DNA of 34,461 nt from an uncultured Ectothiorhodospiraceae bacterium (GTDB taxonomy: Bacteria; Pseudomonadota; Gammaproteobacteria; S012-40), in NCBI GenBank assembly GCA_945787715.1, contig CALZJE010000036.1, positions 1 through 34,461 of the forward strand. The letters are read 5' to 3'. Each line of letters begins with the position of its first letter. Positions within the stretch are counted from its first letter, which is position 1. Under the pieces are notes generated by a model. The model worked only from the letters and a program-made list of their open reading frames with translations, ran no database searches and was not told where the DNA came from. The position numbers and the translations under genes are program-made. Shown here one piece after another: positions 15,055-24,832 of the stretch.

Positions 15055-16137
15055 ATGTCTCGCGTATTTAATTTTAGTGCAGGGCCTGCAATGGTTCCTG
15101 AGGCTGTTTTAAAACAAGCTCAAGAAGAGATGCTGGATTGGCAAGGCAGCGGAATGTCTGTAATGGAAATGAGTCATCGTGGTAAAGAATTCATGTCTAT
15201 TGCAGAGCAAGCGGAAGCAGATATTCGCTCCATCATGGAAATTCCTAACAACTATAAAGTATTATTCTTGCAAGGTGGTGCCAGTAGTCAGTTTGCAATG
15301 GTGCCGATGAATTTGTTAAAAGACAAAAATACGGCGGACTATATCAATACCGGCGCTTGGTCTAAAAAAGCAATTGCTGAAGCCAAGCGTTATTGTGAAG
15401 TGAATATTGCTGCTACAACAGAAGCGGACAACTTCATGCGCACCCCAGCCGCAAGCGAACTTTCACTTAATAGTGATGCGGCATATGTTCACTATACGCC
15501 AAATGAAACCATTGGAGGTGTTGAGTTCCCCTATGTCCCAGAAACCGGGGATGTGCCATTAGTTGCTGATATGTCTTCAACGATTTTGTCTCGCCCAATT
15601 GATGTTTCAAAATTCGGTGTCATCTACGCGGGTGCGCAGAAGAATATTGGCCCAGCTGGTTTGGCTGTGGTTATTGTACGTGAAGACTTAATTGGCCACG
15701 CCGGAAATAATGTTCCAGCCATGTTTAATTACAAAACACATATGGACAATGATTCCATGTACAACACACCACCAACATATACCTGGTATTTGGCAGGTTT
15801 AGTCTTTCAATGGATTAAAAATAATGGTGGTATCAATAAAATTGCAGAAGTTAATAAACGCAAAGCAGATAAACTGTATGCTGCAATTGATGATTCCAGT
15901 TTCTATGCTAATCCGGTAGAAAAGGAATCTCGTTCCTGGATGAATGTACCTTTTACGCTTGCGAATGCAGATCTTGATGGTGTTTTTCTAGCAGAGGCAA
16001 AAGAACTTGGGCTCACAACATTGAAAGGCCATCGATCAGTTGGCGGAATGCGAGCAAGTATTTATAACGCAATGCCAGAAGCTGGGGTTGATGCGCTTAT
16101 TGAATTCATGGTGCAATTCGAAAAACGTTATGGTTAA
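15055..16137 (+). CDS. serC: Phosphoserine aminotransferase
   Basis: This 360-residue class V aminotransferase begins FNFSAGPAMVPEAVL and has LFLQGGASSQFAMVPMNLL (cofactor phosphate binding), ADMSSTILSRP, and IYAGAQKNIGPAGL with Lys196 as the PLP Schiff-base lysine. It converts 3-phosphohydroxypyruvate to phosphoserine, and the related reaction in pyridoxine synthesis. AGGAGTG directly precedes the ATG. The next gene encodes the dehydrogenase that makes its substrate, so two consecutive steps of serine synthesis are adjacent. Confidence 0.97.
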   Translation: MSRVFNFSAGPAMVPEAVLKQAQEEMLDWQGSGMSVMEMSHRGKEFMSIAEQAEADIRSIMEIPNNYKVLFLQGGASSQFAMVPMNLLKDKNTADYINTGAWSKKAIAEAKRYCEVNIAATTEADNFMRTPAASELSLNSDAAYVHYTPNETIGGVEFPYVPETGDVPLVADMSSTILSRPIDVSKFGVIYAGAQKNIGPAGLAVVIVREDLIGHAGNNVPAMFNYKTHMDNDSMYNTPPTYTWYLAGLVFQWIKNNGGINKIAEVNKRKADKLYAAIDDSSFYANPVEKESRSWMNVPFTLANADLDGVFLAEAKELGLTTLKGHRSVGGMRASIYNAMPEAGVDALIEFMVQFEKRYG

Positions 16138-16235
16138 TGCAGTTTTTTGTTGGCGAAAAATTTCATTGTGTTGGTATTGTAAATATGAACGTCGGTATAG
16201 TAAAAACCTGAGATTGAATTAGGGCAGGGGATAAT

Positions 16236-17399
16236 ATGTATAAAGTATTAACGCTGAATAATATATCTGTAGCCGGTTTAGAGAAGCTTCCGCGTAATAA
16301 TTATGAAGTTGCATCCGAGATTACTCATCCAGATGCAATTCTACTCCGTTCGTTTAAAATGCACGATATGGAAATTCCTGCCTCACTTTTGTGTGTAGGT
16401 CGTGCAGGCGCTGGTGTTAATAATATTCCAATTGAAAAAATGAGCGATAAGGGTGTAGTTGTATTTAATGCGCCAGGCGCAAATGCTAATGCAGTCAAAG
16501 AACTAGTTATCGCCGGTATGCTTTTAGCGTCACGTAACATTTGTCAAGCTTGGAGCTACACTTCAAATCTTGAGGGTGATGATGCGAGCTTAAATAAACT
16601 CGTTGAGCAAGGTAAAAAAGAGTACGCCGGTTTTGAGTTGGCGGGTAAAACTCTGGGTGTTGTAGGCTTAGGTGCCATCGGTCGCTTAGTGGCAAATGCC
16701 GCTGAAGCCTTGGGAATGAATGTCATTGGCTTTGACCCAGGTATTACCGTGCAAGGTGCATGGCAGCTTTCATCATCGGTTCAGCAAGCAAACAGTGTTG
16801 ATGAAATGCTTTCAAAAGTCGATTTTATTACTTTTCATGTTCCATTGATCGACGCAACAAAAAATCTCATTAATGCTGATCGAATTAAAATCATGAAAGA
16901 CAATGTAACGGTGCTTAATTTTGCACGAGGAGGCATTGTCGACGAGCAAGCTGTGTGTTCTGCGATTGAAACGGGTAAAGTTCATGCTTATATTAGTGAC
17001 TTTCCCTCAAATGCGACCAAGAAACTTCCAGGAGTGATTACTTTACCTCACCTGGGTGCTTCTACTGTTGAAGCAGAAGATAATTGCGCAATTATGGTTG
17101 CTGATCAAATAAAAGATTATCTCGAAAGTGGCAATATTCGAAATTCAGTGAATTTTCCTGAAGCAGTAATGCCTAGATCAGGTGGTACGAGAATCACTAT
17201 CGCAAATAAAAATGTGCCCAATATGGTGGGGCAAATTACAACAAAATTGGCAGCTTCCAAATTAAATATTATTGACTTGCTCAACAAGTCACGTGGAGAG
17301 TTTGCCTATACCTTGATTGATGTTGATGGATCAGTTAATGAAGCGTTAGTTGATGAATTAGCGTCCATTGAGGGTGTATTAAGAGTACGTTCAATTTAA
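16236..17399 (+). CDS. D-3-phosphoglycerate dehydrogenase, short SerA type with ACT domain
   Basis: This 387-residue D-2-hydroxyacid dehydrogenase has GRAGAGVNNIP, the NAD-binding LGVVGLGAIGRLVANAA (about 138-156), NFARGGIVDE with catalytic Arg231, and PHLGASTVEAEDN with catalytic His272. A C-terminal ACT domain (about 315-387, NVPNMVGQITTKLA) is a likely serine-sensing module. The residue usually found as the catalytic Glu (in a VFxxEP-like segment) is not obvious here; the segment reads ISDFPSNATKK. Related short PGDHs also have DFP at this position, so this may be a subfamily trait. It starts 98 bases after serC, behind GCAGGGG, and stops 3 bases before pheA. Confidence 0.9.
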   Translation: MYKVLTLNNISVAGLEKLPRNNYEVASEITHPDAILLRSFKMHDMEIPASLLCVGRAGAGVNNIPIEKMSDKGVVVFNAPGANANAVKELVIAGMLLASRNICQAWSYTSNLEGDDASLNKLVEQGKKEYAGFELAGKTLGVVGLGAIGRLVANAAEALGMNVIGFDPGITVQGAWQLSSSVQQANSVDEMLSKVDFITFHVPLIDATKNLINADRIKIMKDNVTVLNFARGGIVDEQAVCSAIETGKVHAYISDFPSNATKKLPGVITLPHLGASTVEAEDNCAIMVADQIKDYLESGNIRNSVNFPEAVMPRSGGTRITIANKNVPNMVGQITTKLAASKLNIIDLLNKSRGEFAYTLIDVDGSVNEALVDELASIEGVLRVRSI

Positions 17400-17402
17400 T
17401 TT

Positions 17403-18485
17403 ATGTCAAAAGATGCTCTATTAAATATTAGAAAGCGCATTGATAAAATCGATGCGCAAATTCAGGCCCTACTTAGTGAGCGTGCGGAGTGTGCGTTCGA
17501 AGTTGCTAAAATAAAAACCGCCGCAGGTGATACTAGTTTCTATCGTCCAGATAGAGAAGCTCAGGTTCTTCAACGCATAAAAGACCGTAATACAAGCCTG
17601 TTGTCTGATGATGAAATGGCTCGATTATTTCGCGAAATCATGTCAGCTTGTCTCGCACTTGAGCAACCATTAAAAGTAGCATTCCTTGGGCCTGATGGTT
17701 CTTACACGCAGTCTGCTGCGTTAAAACAATTTGGTCATTCAGTGATAACCGTTCCTGTTTCTGCAATCGATGAAGTATTTCGTGAGGTAGAGTCTGATAA
17801 CGCTGATTATGGCGTTGTCCCTGTTGAAAATTCAACAGAAGGTATGGTGAATCATAGTATGGACATGTTTATTAATTCGTCCTTGAAAATATGTGGTGAA
17901 GTGCAATTGCGCATACATCATCACTTTCTGTCTAAAGAGAGTGACTTGAAAAATGTTACACGGATCTACTCTCATCAGCAGAGTTTCGCACAATGCCGAG
18001 AATGGCTGAATCTCAATGTGCCATCGGTTGAGCGAATTGTAATTAATAGTAATTCTGAAGCGGCACGTTTGGCATCTGTAGAGAAAGGTGCAGCTGCTAT
18101 CGCTGGAGAAATTGCTGGAGAACTTTATTCTCTGGAATCTTTAGCGAAAAATATTGAAGATCATTCAGATAATACTACTCGATTTTTGGTAATCAGCAAA
18201 TTAATAACAGAAGCGAGCGGCAGCGATAAAACATCTTTATTATTATCCACGCCTAATAAGCCTGGCGCTTTGTACACTTTATTGGAACCTTTGCAACGCA
18301 GTGGAGTGAGCATGACACGTGTTGAGTCTCGTCCTTCCAAACAAGGTGTTTGGGAATATGTGTTTTTTGTTGATGTTGAAGGCCATGTGTCTGACGAAAA
18401 AGTTAAAAAAGCCCTCTCAGAAATTGAAAAAAATGCAGCTATGTATAAAGTTCTTGGCTCCTATCCTCGGGCGGTTATCTCTTAA
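17403..18485 (+). CDS. pheA: Bifunctional chorismate mutase / prephenate dehydratase
   Basis: This 360-residue protein has an AroQ-type chorismate mutase domain (1 to about 90: IRKRIDKIDAQIQALLSERA, FYRPDREAQVL). The prephenate dehydratase domain (about 92-272) has FLGPDGSYTQSAAL, VPVENSTEGMVNHSMD and NTTRFLVI with the catalytic Thr. The C-terminal ACT domain contains NKPGALYTLLEPL and ESRPSK, the GALV/ESRP-type phenylalanine-binding motifs. It makes phenylpyruvate from chorismate and is probably feedback-inhibited by phenylalanine. It follows the PGDH gene by 3 bases, so it is in the same operon. A 97-bp near-palindrome follows the stop. Confidence 0.97.
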   Translation: MSKDALLNIRKRIDKIDAQIQALLSERAECAFEVAKIKTAAGDTSFYRPDREAQVLQRIKDRNTSLLSDDEMARLFREIMSACLALEQPLKVAFLGPDGSYTQSAALKQFGHSVITVPVSAIDEVFREVESDNADYGVVPVENSTEGMVNHSMDMFINSSLKICGEVQLRIHHHFLSKESDLKNVTRIYSHQQSFAQCREWLNLNVPSVERIVINSNSEAARLASVEKGAAAIAGEIAGELYSLESLAKNIEDHSDNTTRFLVISKLITEASGSDKTSLLLSTPNKPGALYTLLEPLQRSGVSMTRVESRPSKQGVWEYVFFVDVEGHVSDEKVKKALSEIEKNAAMYKVLGSYPRAVIS

Positions 18486-18513
18486 TGAATTGTAACTACT
18501 TATCGTATTCATC

Positions 18514-18610
18514 TTTTGCTCCAGAAACGCCTTCATTTCGTACTCAATCGGTCACATATACTTATATGCTCCCTCATTCCGTGCGTAATGAAGACGTTTC
18601 TGAAACAAAA
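18514..18610. repeat. 97-bp near-palindrome between pheA and hisC
   Basis: Arms 18514-18540 and 18584-18610 are reverse complements at 23 of 27 positions. Three of the four mismatches are C/A on the plus strand and therefore G-U pairs in a minus-strand RNA. The interior (18541-18583) continues the symmetry less perfectly and meets around ATATACTTATAT. The short spacing, lack of a T-tract and interior symmetry suggest an interspersed palindromic repeat (REP/BIME-like) more than a terminator. No second copy is seen in this window. Confidence 0.85.
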
Positions 18611-18633
18611 TCTAAACAAGCTGAGCAATTACA

Positions 18634-19752
18634 ATGAATTTTGATGGAATTGTAAGTTTAGCCACTAGTGGTGTGCAAGGGCTGAAAGCCTATGAGGCGG
18701 GCAAGCCAATAGAAGAATTGCAGCGTGAATACGGTGTTACTGACGTTGTAAAATTGGCATCCAACGAAAATCCTTTAGGTTTTAGTCCCAAAGCGAAAGA
18801 AGCGATGGAACACGCGATAAATAGCATTAATCTATATCCTGATGGGAATGCATTCGAACTAAAACAAGCACTATCTGAATACCTGGGAATTGCGCAAAAC
18901 CAAATCACAATAGGCAACGGCTCTAATGACTTATTAGAAATTATTGCTCGTAGCTTCGCTGACCATAGTTCCGATATTATCTATTCTCAGCATGCTTTTG
19001 CTGTTTATTATATTGTAACTCAGGCGTTAGGTGCCAAACATGTAATGACGCCGGCAAAAGAGTGGGGTCATGATTTGACTGCGATGGCTGATGCAATAAC
19101 TGATAAAACCAAAATTATTTTTATCGCGAATCCCAATAATCCAACAGGTACTTATTTGCCGGAAAATGAGATAAAAGCATTTCTCGATACAGTGCCAGAA
19201 AATATTATTGTTGTGCTTGATGAAGCTTATCACGAGTATATTGATAAGTCGGATTATGATTCCGCATTGCAGTGGGTGAACGAATATTCAAATTTAATTG
19301 TTACCAGAACATTTTCTAAAGCCTACGGGTTAGCGGGATTGCGAATTGGTTATAGCGTTTCTCACCCTGCTGTGAGTGATGTGTTAAACAGAATTCGCCA
19401 ACCTTTTAATGCTAATTCATTAGCACTTGCGGCCGCACAGGCATCACTCAATGATGAGCAGTTTATAAAAGACACGGTGGCACTTAATAATTTGGGTATG
19501 AAACAAATGACAGATGCTTTCAAGAGGCTTGGCCTGTCTTATATCCCATCAGTGGGTAATTTTGTTGCTGTGGATGTGAAAAGTAATGGCAGTGAAGTTT
19601 ATGAAGCGTTATTGCATGACGGCGTGATTGTGCGTCCTGTTGGACCTTATCAAATGCCGCATCATCTGCGTGTATCTATAGGCACCGAAGCGCAAAATCA
19701 AAAGTTTATACAAGCGCTTGAAAAAGTATTAACTGCGAAGGGTGTGTTGTGA
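18634..19752 (+). CDS. hisC: Histidinol-phosphate/aromatic aminotransferase, HisC2 type
   Basis: This 372-residue class I/II PLP aminotransferase has KLASNENPLG, IANPNNPTGTYL, VLDEAYHEY and TRTFSKAYGLAGLRIGY, in which Lys229 binds PLP. The HisC family uses histidinol phosphate. The position between pheA and tyrA (Pseudomonas hisC2 context) suggests it mainly or also transaminates aromatic intermediates such as prephenate or phenylpyruvate. It ends in a GTGA overlap with tyrA. The near-palindrome upstream leaves only 23 bases before the ATG. Confidence 0.92.
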   Translation: MNFDGIVSLATSGVQGLKAYEAGKPIEELQREYGVTDVVKLASNENPLGFSPKAKEAMEHAINSINLYPDGNAFELKQALSEYLGIAQNQITIGNGSNDLLEIIARSFADHSSDIIYSQHAFAVYYIVTQALGAKHVMTPAKEWGHDLTAMADAITDKTKIIFIANPNNPTGTYLPENEIKAFLDTVPENIIVVLDEAYHEYIDKSDYDSALQWVNEYSNLIVTRTFSKAYGLAGLRIGYSVSHPAVSDVLNRIRQPFNANSLALAAAQASLNDEQFIKDTVALNNLGMKQMTDAFKRLGLSYIPSVGNFVAVDVKSNGSEVYEALLHDGVIVRPVGPYQMPHHLRVSIGTEAQNQKFIQALEKVLTAKGVL

Positions 19753-20618
19753 GTATTTATTTTGAGAAAGTCACTATTCTAGGTGTAGGATTGATTGGTG
19801 GCTCAATTGCTCAAGCATTAAAAAAAAATAATCTTTGCGGAACGATTACGGGCTGTTCGCGACGAGAAGAAGAATTACAAAAAGGCGTTGAGCTGGGAGT
19901 CATTGATGATTACTGTCTTTCCATGCGCCAAGCGGTGGAAAATGCTGACCTGGTAATCATATCGGTTCCACTGGGGTTGTTTGAAAAAGTCTTTACAGAA
20001 ATAAAAGATGCCATTACAGAAAAAACACTTATTACCGATGTTGGCAGCGCCAAAAGTAGTGTTATCACAGCTGCAAAAAGGGTATTTGGAACGCTGCCTT
20101 CAGGCTTGGTACCTGGGCATCCCATAGCAGGAAATGAAAAAAGTGGCGTAGAGGCGTCTTTTGATACGCTTTTTGAAAATCGGTGCACAATTATCACACC
20201 TACTGAAAATTCCTCGCAATCATCAATTGATGGAATTACCGAGATGTGGGAAAGTATCGGCGCGAGTGTAGTGGTCATGAGTGCAGAACATCATGACCTT
20301 GTACTCGCTGCAACAAGCCATTTGCCTCACGTATTAGCTTTCTCATTAGTCGATACTTTGAGTCAAATGCATGAACATTCTGAAATTTTTCAGTTTGCCG
20401 CAGGTGGCTTTCGTGATTTCACGCGCATTGCTTCTAGTGACCCCGTCATGTGGAGGGATATATGTCTCCACAACAAAGACGCCATTCTAACGGTGCTTAA
20501 AAGTTACGAGAAGCAGTTAAAAACTATTGAAAGTGCAATAAATGATCAAAATTCAACAGAGATTGAAAAGATTTTTTTGCGGGCGAAAAGCGCGCGAGAT
20601 GAGCATGTGGTTTTATAA
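19749..20618 (+). CDS. tyrA: Prephenate/arogenate (cyclohexadienyl) dehydrogenase
   Basis: This 289-residue protein has an N-terminal Rossmann fold with TILGVGLIGGSIAQAL (Gly12, Gly14, Gly17), VISVPLG and LITDVGSAKSSV. HPIAGNEKSGVEAS and the helical C-terminal part with SHLPHVLAF and FRDFTRIASSDPVMW follow. It oxidatively decarboxylates prephenate or arogenate on the tyrosine branch. The GTG start overlaps the hisC stop. In Pseudomonas the equivalent TyrA is fused to AroA; here it ends as a separate protein and a glutaredoxin-like gene lies between the two. Confidence 0.95.
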   Translation: MSIYFEKVTILGVGLIGGSIAQALKKNNLCGTITGCSRREEELQKGVELGVIDDYCLSMRQAVENADLVIISVPLGLFEKVFTEIKDAITEKTLITDVGSAKSSVITAAKRVFGTLPSGLVPGHPIAGNEKSGVEASFDTLFENRCTIITPTENSSQSSIDGITEMWESIGASVVVMSAEHHDLVLAATSHLPHVLAFSLVDTLSQMHEHSEIFQFAAGGFRDFTRIASSDPVMWRDICLHNKDAILTVLKSYEKQLKTIESAINDQNSTEIEKIFLRAKSARDEHVVL

Positions 20619-20633
20619 GAGAGGGTTTGTTTT

Positions 20634-21005
20634 ATGAAATTAGTTCGTTGGGTGTTAGGGCAACTTATTTTAGCTTATGAAAAAATTGCTTCGCCTAAAG
20701 GTGTAGTGCGTGATATGGAAACTCAGGCTTTAGTTGATGAGAAAACAAAAAACTTTACACTTTATCAATTTAGAGCTTGTCCATTTTGTGTAAAGGTTAG
20801 GTTTGCACTGAAAAGGCAAAGCTTAAACATTGAAATTTGTGATGCGAAAAATGATCCTACGCATCGCGAAACTCTTCAGAAAAATGGTGGGCATATAAAA
20901 GTGCCTTGTTTAAGAATTAAATCTGATAGCGGCAATAAAGAAGAATGGTTATATGAATCTGATGAAATCATTCGATATTTGGAACAACATGTCGCGAAAG
21001 TATAA
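20634..21005 (+). CDS. Glutaredoxin/GST-N-like thioredoxin-fold protein
   Basis: This 123-residue protein has an N-terminal amphipathic or hydrophobic helix (MKLVRWVLGQLILAYEKIA). A thioredoxin-fold domain with C49-P-F-C52 in FRACPFCVKVRFAL, the cis-proline segment IKVPCL (Val90-Pro91) and YESDEIIRYLEQ follows. This pattern belongs to glutaredoxin-like proteins with a glutathione-binding loop and a GST-type SD motif, without the GST C-terminal helical domain. A thiol-disulfide or glutathione role is likely; the partner is unknown. GAGGG precedes the ATG. Its place between tyrA and aroA, 15 and 13 bases from each, puts it in the aromatic operon. Confidence 0.82.
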   Translation: MKLVRWVLGQLILAYEKIASPKGVVRDMETQALVDEKTKNFTLYQFRACPFCVKVRFALKRQSLNIEICDAKNDPTHRETLQKNGGHIKVPCLRIKSDSGNKEEWLYESDEIIRYLEQHVAKV

Positions 21006-21018
21006 GAGTTTTTTGTAA

Positions 21019-22335
21019 ATGTCTTCATCTGAATTGATAAATTATATTGTAAAACCCGGTGGTAGCCTCCGGGGCGAAATGATTGTTCCTGGTGATAAAT
21101 CCATCTCCCACCGTAGCATTATGTTTGGGGCTTTAGCTGATGGCATAACTAAAGTAAACGGATTCCTTGAGGGTGACGACAGTTTGGCAACACTCAAAGC
21201 CTTTAAGGACATGAGGGTTGATATTCAAGGTCCTGATAATGGATCAGTGGTAATTCAAGGTGTTGGTATGCATGGTTTGAAAAAACCTGCAAGCAATCTT
21301 GATTTAGGAAACTCCGGCACATCAATGCGTCTAATGGCGGGTTTGTTGAGTGCTCAGTCTTTTGATTCCACTCTGACAGGCGATAAATCTTTGTCCAGTC
21401 GGCCAATGAAACGAGTCACAGATCCATTAGCGACTATGGGCGCAGCAATAAGCACCGATGATGGAAAAGCGCCGCTTTGCATCAAAGGCAATCAAAAGTT
21501 GAAAGCTATTCATTACGATATGCCGATTGCCAGCGCACAAGTGAAGTCATGTCTACTCTTAGCGGGCTTATATTCTGATGGAATCACTAGCGTTACCGAG
21601 CCAGGAGTCACTCGTGATCATACCGAGCGTATGTTGAAGGCTTTTGCTTACCCAGTAAATGTGGATGGCAATTCAGTATCTGTTGAAGGCGGTCATTCAA
21701 TGACAGCCTGTAATCTTGATATCCCAGCAGATATTTCTTCCGCTGCATTTTTTCTCGTTGGAGGGTGTATTGCAGAAAACTCCAATTTATTGCTGAAAAA
21801 TGTGGGCATTAATCCAACTCGTACAGGCGTCATTGATATTTTACGTCTTATGGGTGGGAATATCACTTTAGAAAATGAGCGTATGTTTGGTGGCGAGCCA
21901 GTTGCAGATATTCGAGTACGCAGCAGTCAATTGAAGGGCATAAATATTCCAACGGAGTTAGTGCCTCTTGCAATCGATGAGTTTCCTGTTTTGTTTGTTG
22001 CCGCCTCTTGTGCGGCAGGCCAGACGGTATTAACTGATGCCAAGGAATTAAAAGTTAAAGAAAGCGATCGTATCCAAGCAATGGCTGATGGTTTGGTTAT
22101 TTTAGGTATTGATGCTGTAGCCACAGATGACGGAATCATAATACAAGGTGGTGAAATTCACTCCGGTACGGTTGAGTCTTATGATGATCACCGTATTTCT
22201 ATGGCATTTGCTATCGCAGGATTGCGCGCCAAAGGGGAAATTATTATCAATAACTGCGCCAATGTAGCCACTTCATTTCCAGGTTTTATCGAGTTAGCTT
22301 CGAAAGCCGGGCTTGATATTTCGATAAAGGCATAA
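21019..22335 (+). CDS. aroA: 3-phosphoshikimate 1-carboxyvinyltransferase (EPSP synthase)
   Basis: This 438-residue protein has [10 protein letters not shown] (Lys27, Ser28), [16 protein letters not shown] (from 95), the phosphate-binding [46 protein letters not shown] and [15 protein letters not shown]. The active-site loop reads GNSGTSMRL and the order of motifs looks more like the Bacillus/Agrobacterium (class II) type than the E. coli type with GNAGTAMRPL. It transfers enolpyruvate from PEP to shikimate-3-phosphate. It is not fused to TyrA as in Pseudomonas. cmk follows after one base. Confidence 0.96.
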   Translation: MSSSELINYIVKPGGSLRGEMIVPGDKSISHRSIMFGALADGITKVNGFLEGDDSLATLKAFKDMRVDIQGPDNGSVVIQGVGMHGLKKPASNLDLGNSGTSMRLMAGLLSAQSFDSTLTGDKSLSSRPMKRVTDPLATMGAAISTDDGKAPLCIKGNQKLKAIHYDMPIASAQVKSCLLLAGLYSDGITSVTEPGVTRDHTERMLKAFAYPVNVDGNSVSVEGGHSMTACNLDIPADISSAAFFLVGGCIAENSNLLLKNVGINPTRTGVIDILRLMGGNITLENERMFGGEPVADIRVRSSQLKGINIPTELVPLAIDEFPVLFVAASCAAGQTVLTDAKELKVKESDRIQAMADGLVILGIDAVATDDGIIIQGGEIHSGTVESYDDHRISMAFAIAGLRAKGEIIINNCANVATSFPGFIELASKAGLDISIKA

Positions 22336-22336
22336 A

Positions 22337-23044
22337 ATGGAAATCAAACCACCAGTTCTTACGATTGATGGCCCGGGAGGATCTGGTAAAGGTACCGTTG
22401 GTCAGCGTTTAGCCTGGAAATTTGGTTGGGAGTTTCTTGATTCTGGTGCGTTATATCGATTAGTCGGTTTATCTGCGACCAATAAGTCCATAGCGTTTGA
22501 TGATGTAGAAGCAATCACAAAACTGGCATTACATTTGGATGCTCAGTTTGCTGTTAGAGAAGGAGTTCATGGTGCGGAAAGTATCACTTTGCTTGAAGAT
22601 CAGGATGTCACTGCAGTTCTCAGAACCGAATCCTGTGCCAGTGCTGCATCTCAAGTAGCTCAGTATCAAATGGTTAGAGATGCTTTATTGGAAAGACAAA
22701 GAGCCTTTCGCGTAGAGCCTGGACTAGTCGCAGATGGACGTGATATGGGCACCACGGTATTCCCTGACGCACAATTAAAAGTTTTTTTAACCGCAAGTGC
22801 CGAAATACGTGCAGAAAGAAGGTTTAAACAGTTGAAAGGCAAGGGCGTTGATGCTAACCTTGCCGCGATTTTGGCCGATATATGCGCACGTGATGAACGC
22901 GACAAAAATCGTAGCGTTTCTCCTCTCATTCCCGCTGATGATGCTATCATTATTGATACTTCCGATTTAAGCGTCGATGACGTAGAACTTCGTGTTTTGA
23001 ACTTAGCCGAGAGCACATTCCAGCAAGAATTAATAGCTGAGTAG
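22337..23044 (+). CDS. cmk: Cytidylate kinase
   Basis: This 235-residue P-loop kinase has LTIDGPGGSGKGTVGQRLA (P-loop at 12-20), FLDSGALYRLVG, VADGRDMGTTVFPDA and a lid region with ARDERDKNRSVSPL. It phosphorylates CMP and dCMP. The start is one base after the aroA stop, and rpsA follows after about 100 bases. The aroA-cmk-rpsA-ihfB order is common across gammaproteobacteria. Confidence 0.96.
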   Translation: MEIKPPVLTIDGPGGSGKGTVGQRLAWKFGWEFLDSGALYRLVGLSATNKSIAFDDVEAITKLALHLDAQFAVREGVHGAESITLLEDQDVTAVLRTESCASAASQVAQYQMVRDALLERQRAFRVEPGLVADGRDMGTTVFPDAQLKVFLTASAEIRAERRFKQLKGKGVDANLAAILADICARDERDKNRSVSPLIPADDAIIIDTSDLSVDDVELRVLNLAESTFQQELIAE

Positions 23045-23081
23045 AATTTTCTGAGTCTATTGTAGATTTTTTATTAACGTA

Positions 23082-23114
23082 AGAAATAGTTTTCGCCATA
23101 ATTTAGCTATTTCT
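23082..23114 (+). promoter_or_regulatory. Hairpin in the rpsA leader
   Basis: AGAAATAG (23082-23089) and CTATTTCT (23107-23114) are perfect 8-bp inverted repeats, 31 bases before the rpsA ATG. E. coli rpsA is autoregulated through hairpins in its leader that S1 binds; this could be the counterpart. The inference is from position and fold only. Confidence 0.4.
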
Positions 23115-23145
23115 GAATAACATTATTTTTAAGGTTGGTTTACCC

Positions 23146-24825
23146 ATGGGTGAAAGTTTCGCAGAACTGTTTGAACAAAGTCTAGCACAGGATAGTTTAA
23201 GACCAGGTGCTATCGTATCAGGCGAAGTAATCGATATCGAAAATGGCTTTGTGACAGTCAATGCAGGTTTAAAATCGGAAGGTATTATTCCGATTGAACA
23301 ATTTTACAACGATCTAGGTGAGCTAGAAGTTAAAATTGGTGATGAGGTTACCGTCGCTCTAGATACGGTAGAAGATGGTTACGGAGAAACACGTTTATCA
23401 CGTGAAAAAGCAAAACGTGCACAATCTTGGATCGATTTGGAAAAAGCTCACGAAGCAAATGAGACTGTTAAAGGTACAATCACTGACAAAGTTAAAGGCG
23501 GCTTTACTGTCGAAATTAACGAAGTTCGTGCATTCCTACCTGGCTCGTTGGTTGATTTGCGTCCAGTTCGTGATACCTCTTACCTGGAAGGTAAAGAGCT
23601 CGAATTTAAAGTTATCAAAATTGATCGTAAACGCAACAACGTTGTTGTTTCCCGCAGAGCGGTTGTTGAACTAGAGAGCTCCAGTGAACGCGAGTCACTT
23701 TTGAGTAACTTGGAAGAAGGTCAAAACGTTAAAGGTATCGTTAAGAACTTAACCGATTACGGTGCTTTCGTAGATTTGGGTGGTGTTGACGGCTTATTAC
23801 ACATTACTGATATGGCTTGGAAGCGTGTTAAACATCCGAGTGAAATTGTAAATGTTGGTGACGAAATCGACGTTAAAGTCCTTAAGTTCGATAAAGAGCG
23901 TAATCGTGTATCTCTCGGTTTGAAACAAACTGGGGAAGATCCATGGATAGAAATTGCTCGTCGATATCCAATTGGCACACGCTTAACTGGAAAAGTCACT
24001 AATATTGCTGATTACGGTTGCTTTGTCGAAATTGAAGAAGGCGTTGAAGGTCTTGTTCACGTTTCTGAAATGGATTGGACAAATAAAAATATTCACCCAA
24101 GTAAAGTAGTGCAGCTAGGTGATGAAGCTGGCGTTATGGTTTTGGATATCGATGAAGAGCGTCGTCGAATTTCCCTCGGTATCAAGCAGTGTGCGACCAA
24201 TCCTTGGGAAGAGTTTGCCGCTACTCATAGTAAAGGCGACAAAATCAGTGGCAAGATTAAATCTATCACTGACTTTGGTATATTTATCGGTCTTGATGGT
24301 GGCATTGATGGACTGGTTCACTTGTCTGATATTTCTTGGAACGAAGAAGACGAAGAGACTATTCGTAAATACAAGAAAGGTGATGAGGTTGAAACTACAA
24401 TTCTTGTTATTGATCCAGAAAGAGAAAGAATTTCACTCGGCATCAAACAGCTTGAGAAAGACCCATTTGCTAACTTCTTATCTGATTTCCCCAAAGGCAG
24501 CATCGTTAAAGGTGTAGTTACTGTGGTTGATGCTAAAGGTGCTACTGTAGATCTTGGTGATGGCGTAGAAGGTACACTTCGCGCGTCAGAAATTTCACGT
24601 GATCGTGTAGAAGATGCACGTAATGCTGTTTCTGTAGGCGATGAAGTGGAAGCCAAGTTTACTGGTGTAGATCGCAAAAATCGTGTCATTACTCTGTCTG
24701 TCAAAGGTAAGGATGCGGATGCTGAAGCTGAGGTGGTTAGTGACTACTCTCGCAGCAAAGGCGGCCCTGCGGCAACTACATTAGGTGATTTGTTAAAAGA
24801 ACAGATGGAAAGTAAGAATTCCTAA
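23146..24825 (+). CDS. rpsA: 30S ribosomal protein S1
   Basis: This 559-residue protein, close to the 557 of E. coli, is built of six S1 (OB-fold) domains at about 20-86, 104-170, 190-258, 275-345, 362-432 and 449-518. The middle ones are clearest, with [26 protein letters not shown] and [24 protein letters not shown]1 binds mRNA leaders and brings them to the 30S subunit. The ATG is preceded by a weak AAGG, which fits the unusual, S1-dependent leader known for this gene. A strong hairpin terminator lies after the stop. Confidence 0.98.
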   Translation: MGESFAELFEQSLAQDSLRPGAIVSGEVIDIENGFVTVNAGLKSEGIIPIEQFYNDLGELEVKIGDEVTVALDTVEDGYGETRLSREKAKRAQSWIDLEKAHEANETVKGTITDKVKGGFTVEINEVRAFLPGSLVDLRPVRDTSYLEGKELEFKVIKIDRKRNNVVVSRRAVVELESSSERESLLSNLEEGQNVKGIVKNLTDYGAFVDLGGVDGLLHITDMAWKRVKHPSEIVNVGDEIDVKVLKFDKERNRVSLGLKQTGEDPWIEIARRYPIGTRLTGKVTNIADYGCFVEIEEGVEGLVHVSEMDWTNKNIHPSKVVQLGDEAGVMVLDIDEERRRISLGIKQCATNPWEEFAATHSKGDKISGKIKSITDFGIFIGLDGGIDGLVHLSDISWNEEDEETIRKYKKGDEVETTILVIDPERERISLGIKQLEKDPFANFLSDFPKGSIVKGVVTVVDAKGATVDLGDGVEGTLRASEISRDRVEDARNAVSVGDEVEAKFTGVDRKNRVITLSVKGKDADAEAEVVSDYSRSKGGPAATTLGDLLKEQMESKNS

Positions 24826-24832
24826 TTTGCCC

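Noticed and set aside
19910-20278. 122-codon minus-strand frame
   Set aside because: It mirrors tyrA codons; no homology signal and no start region of its own.
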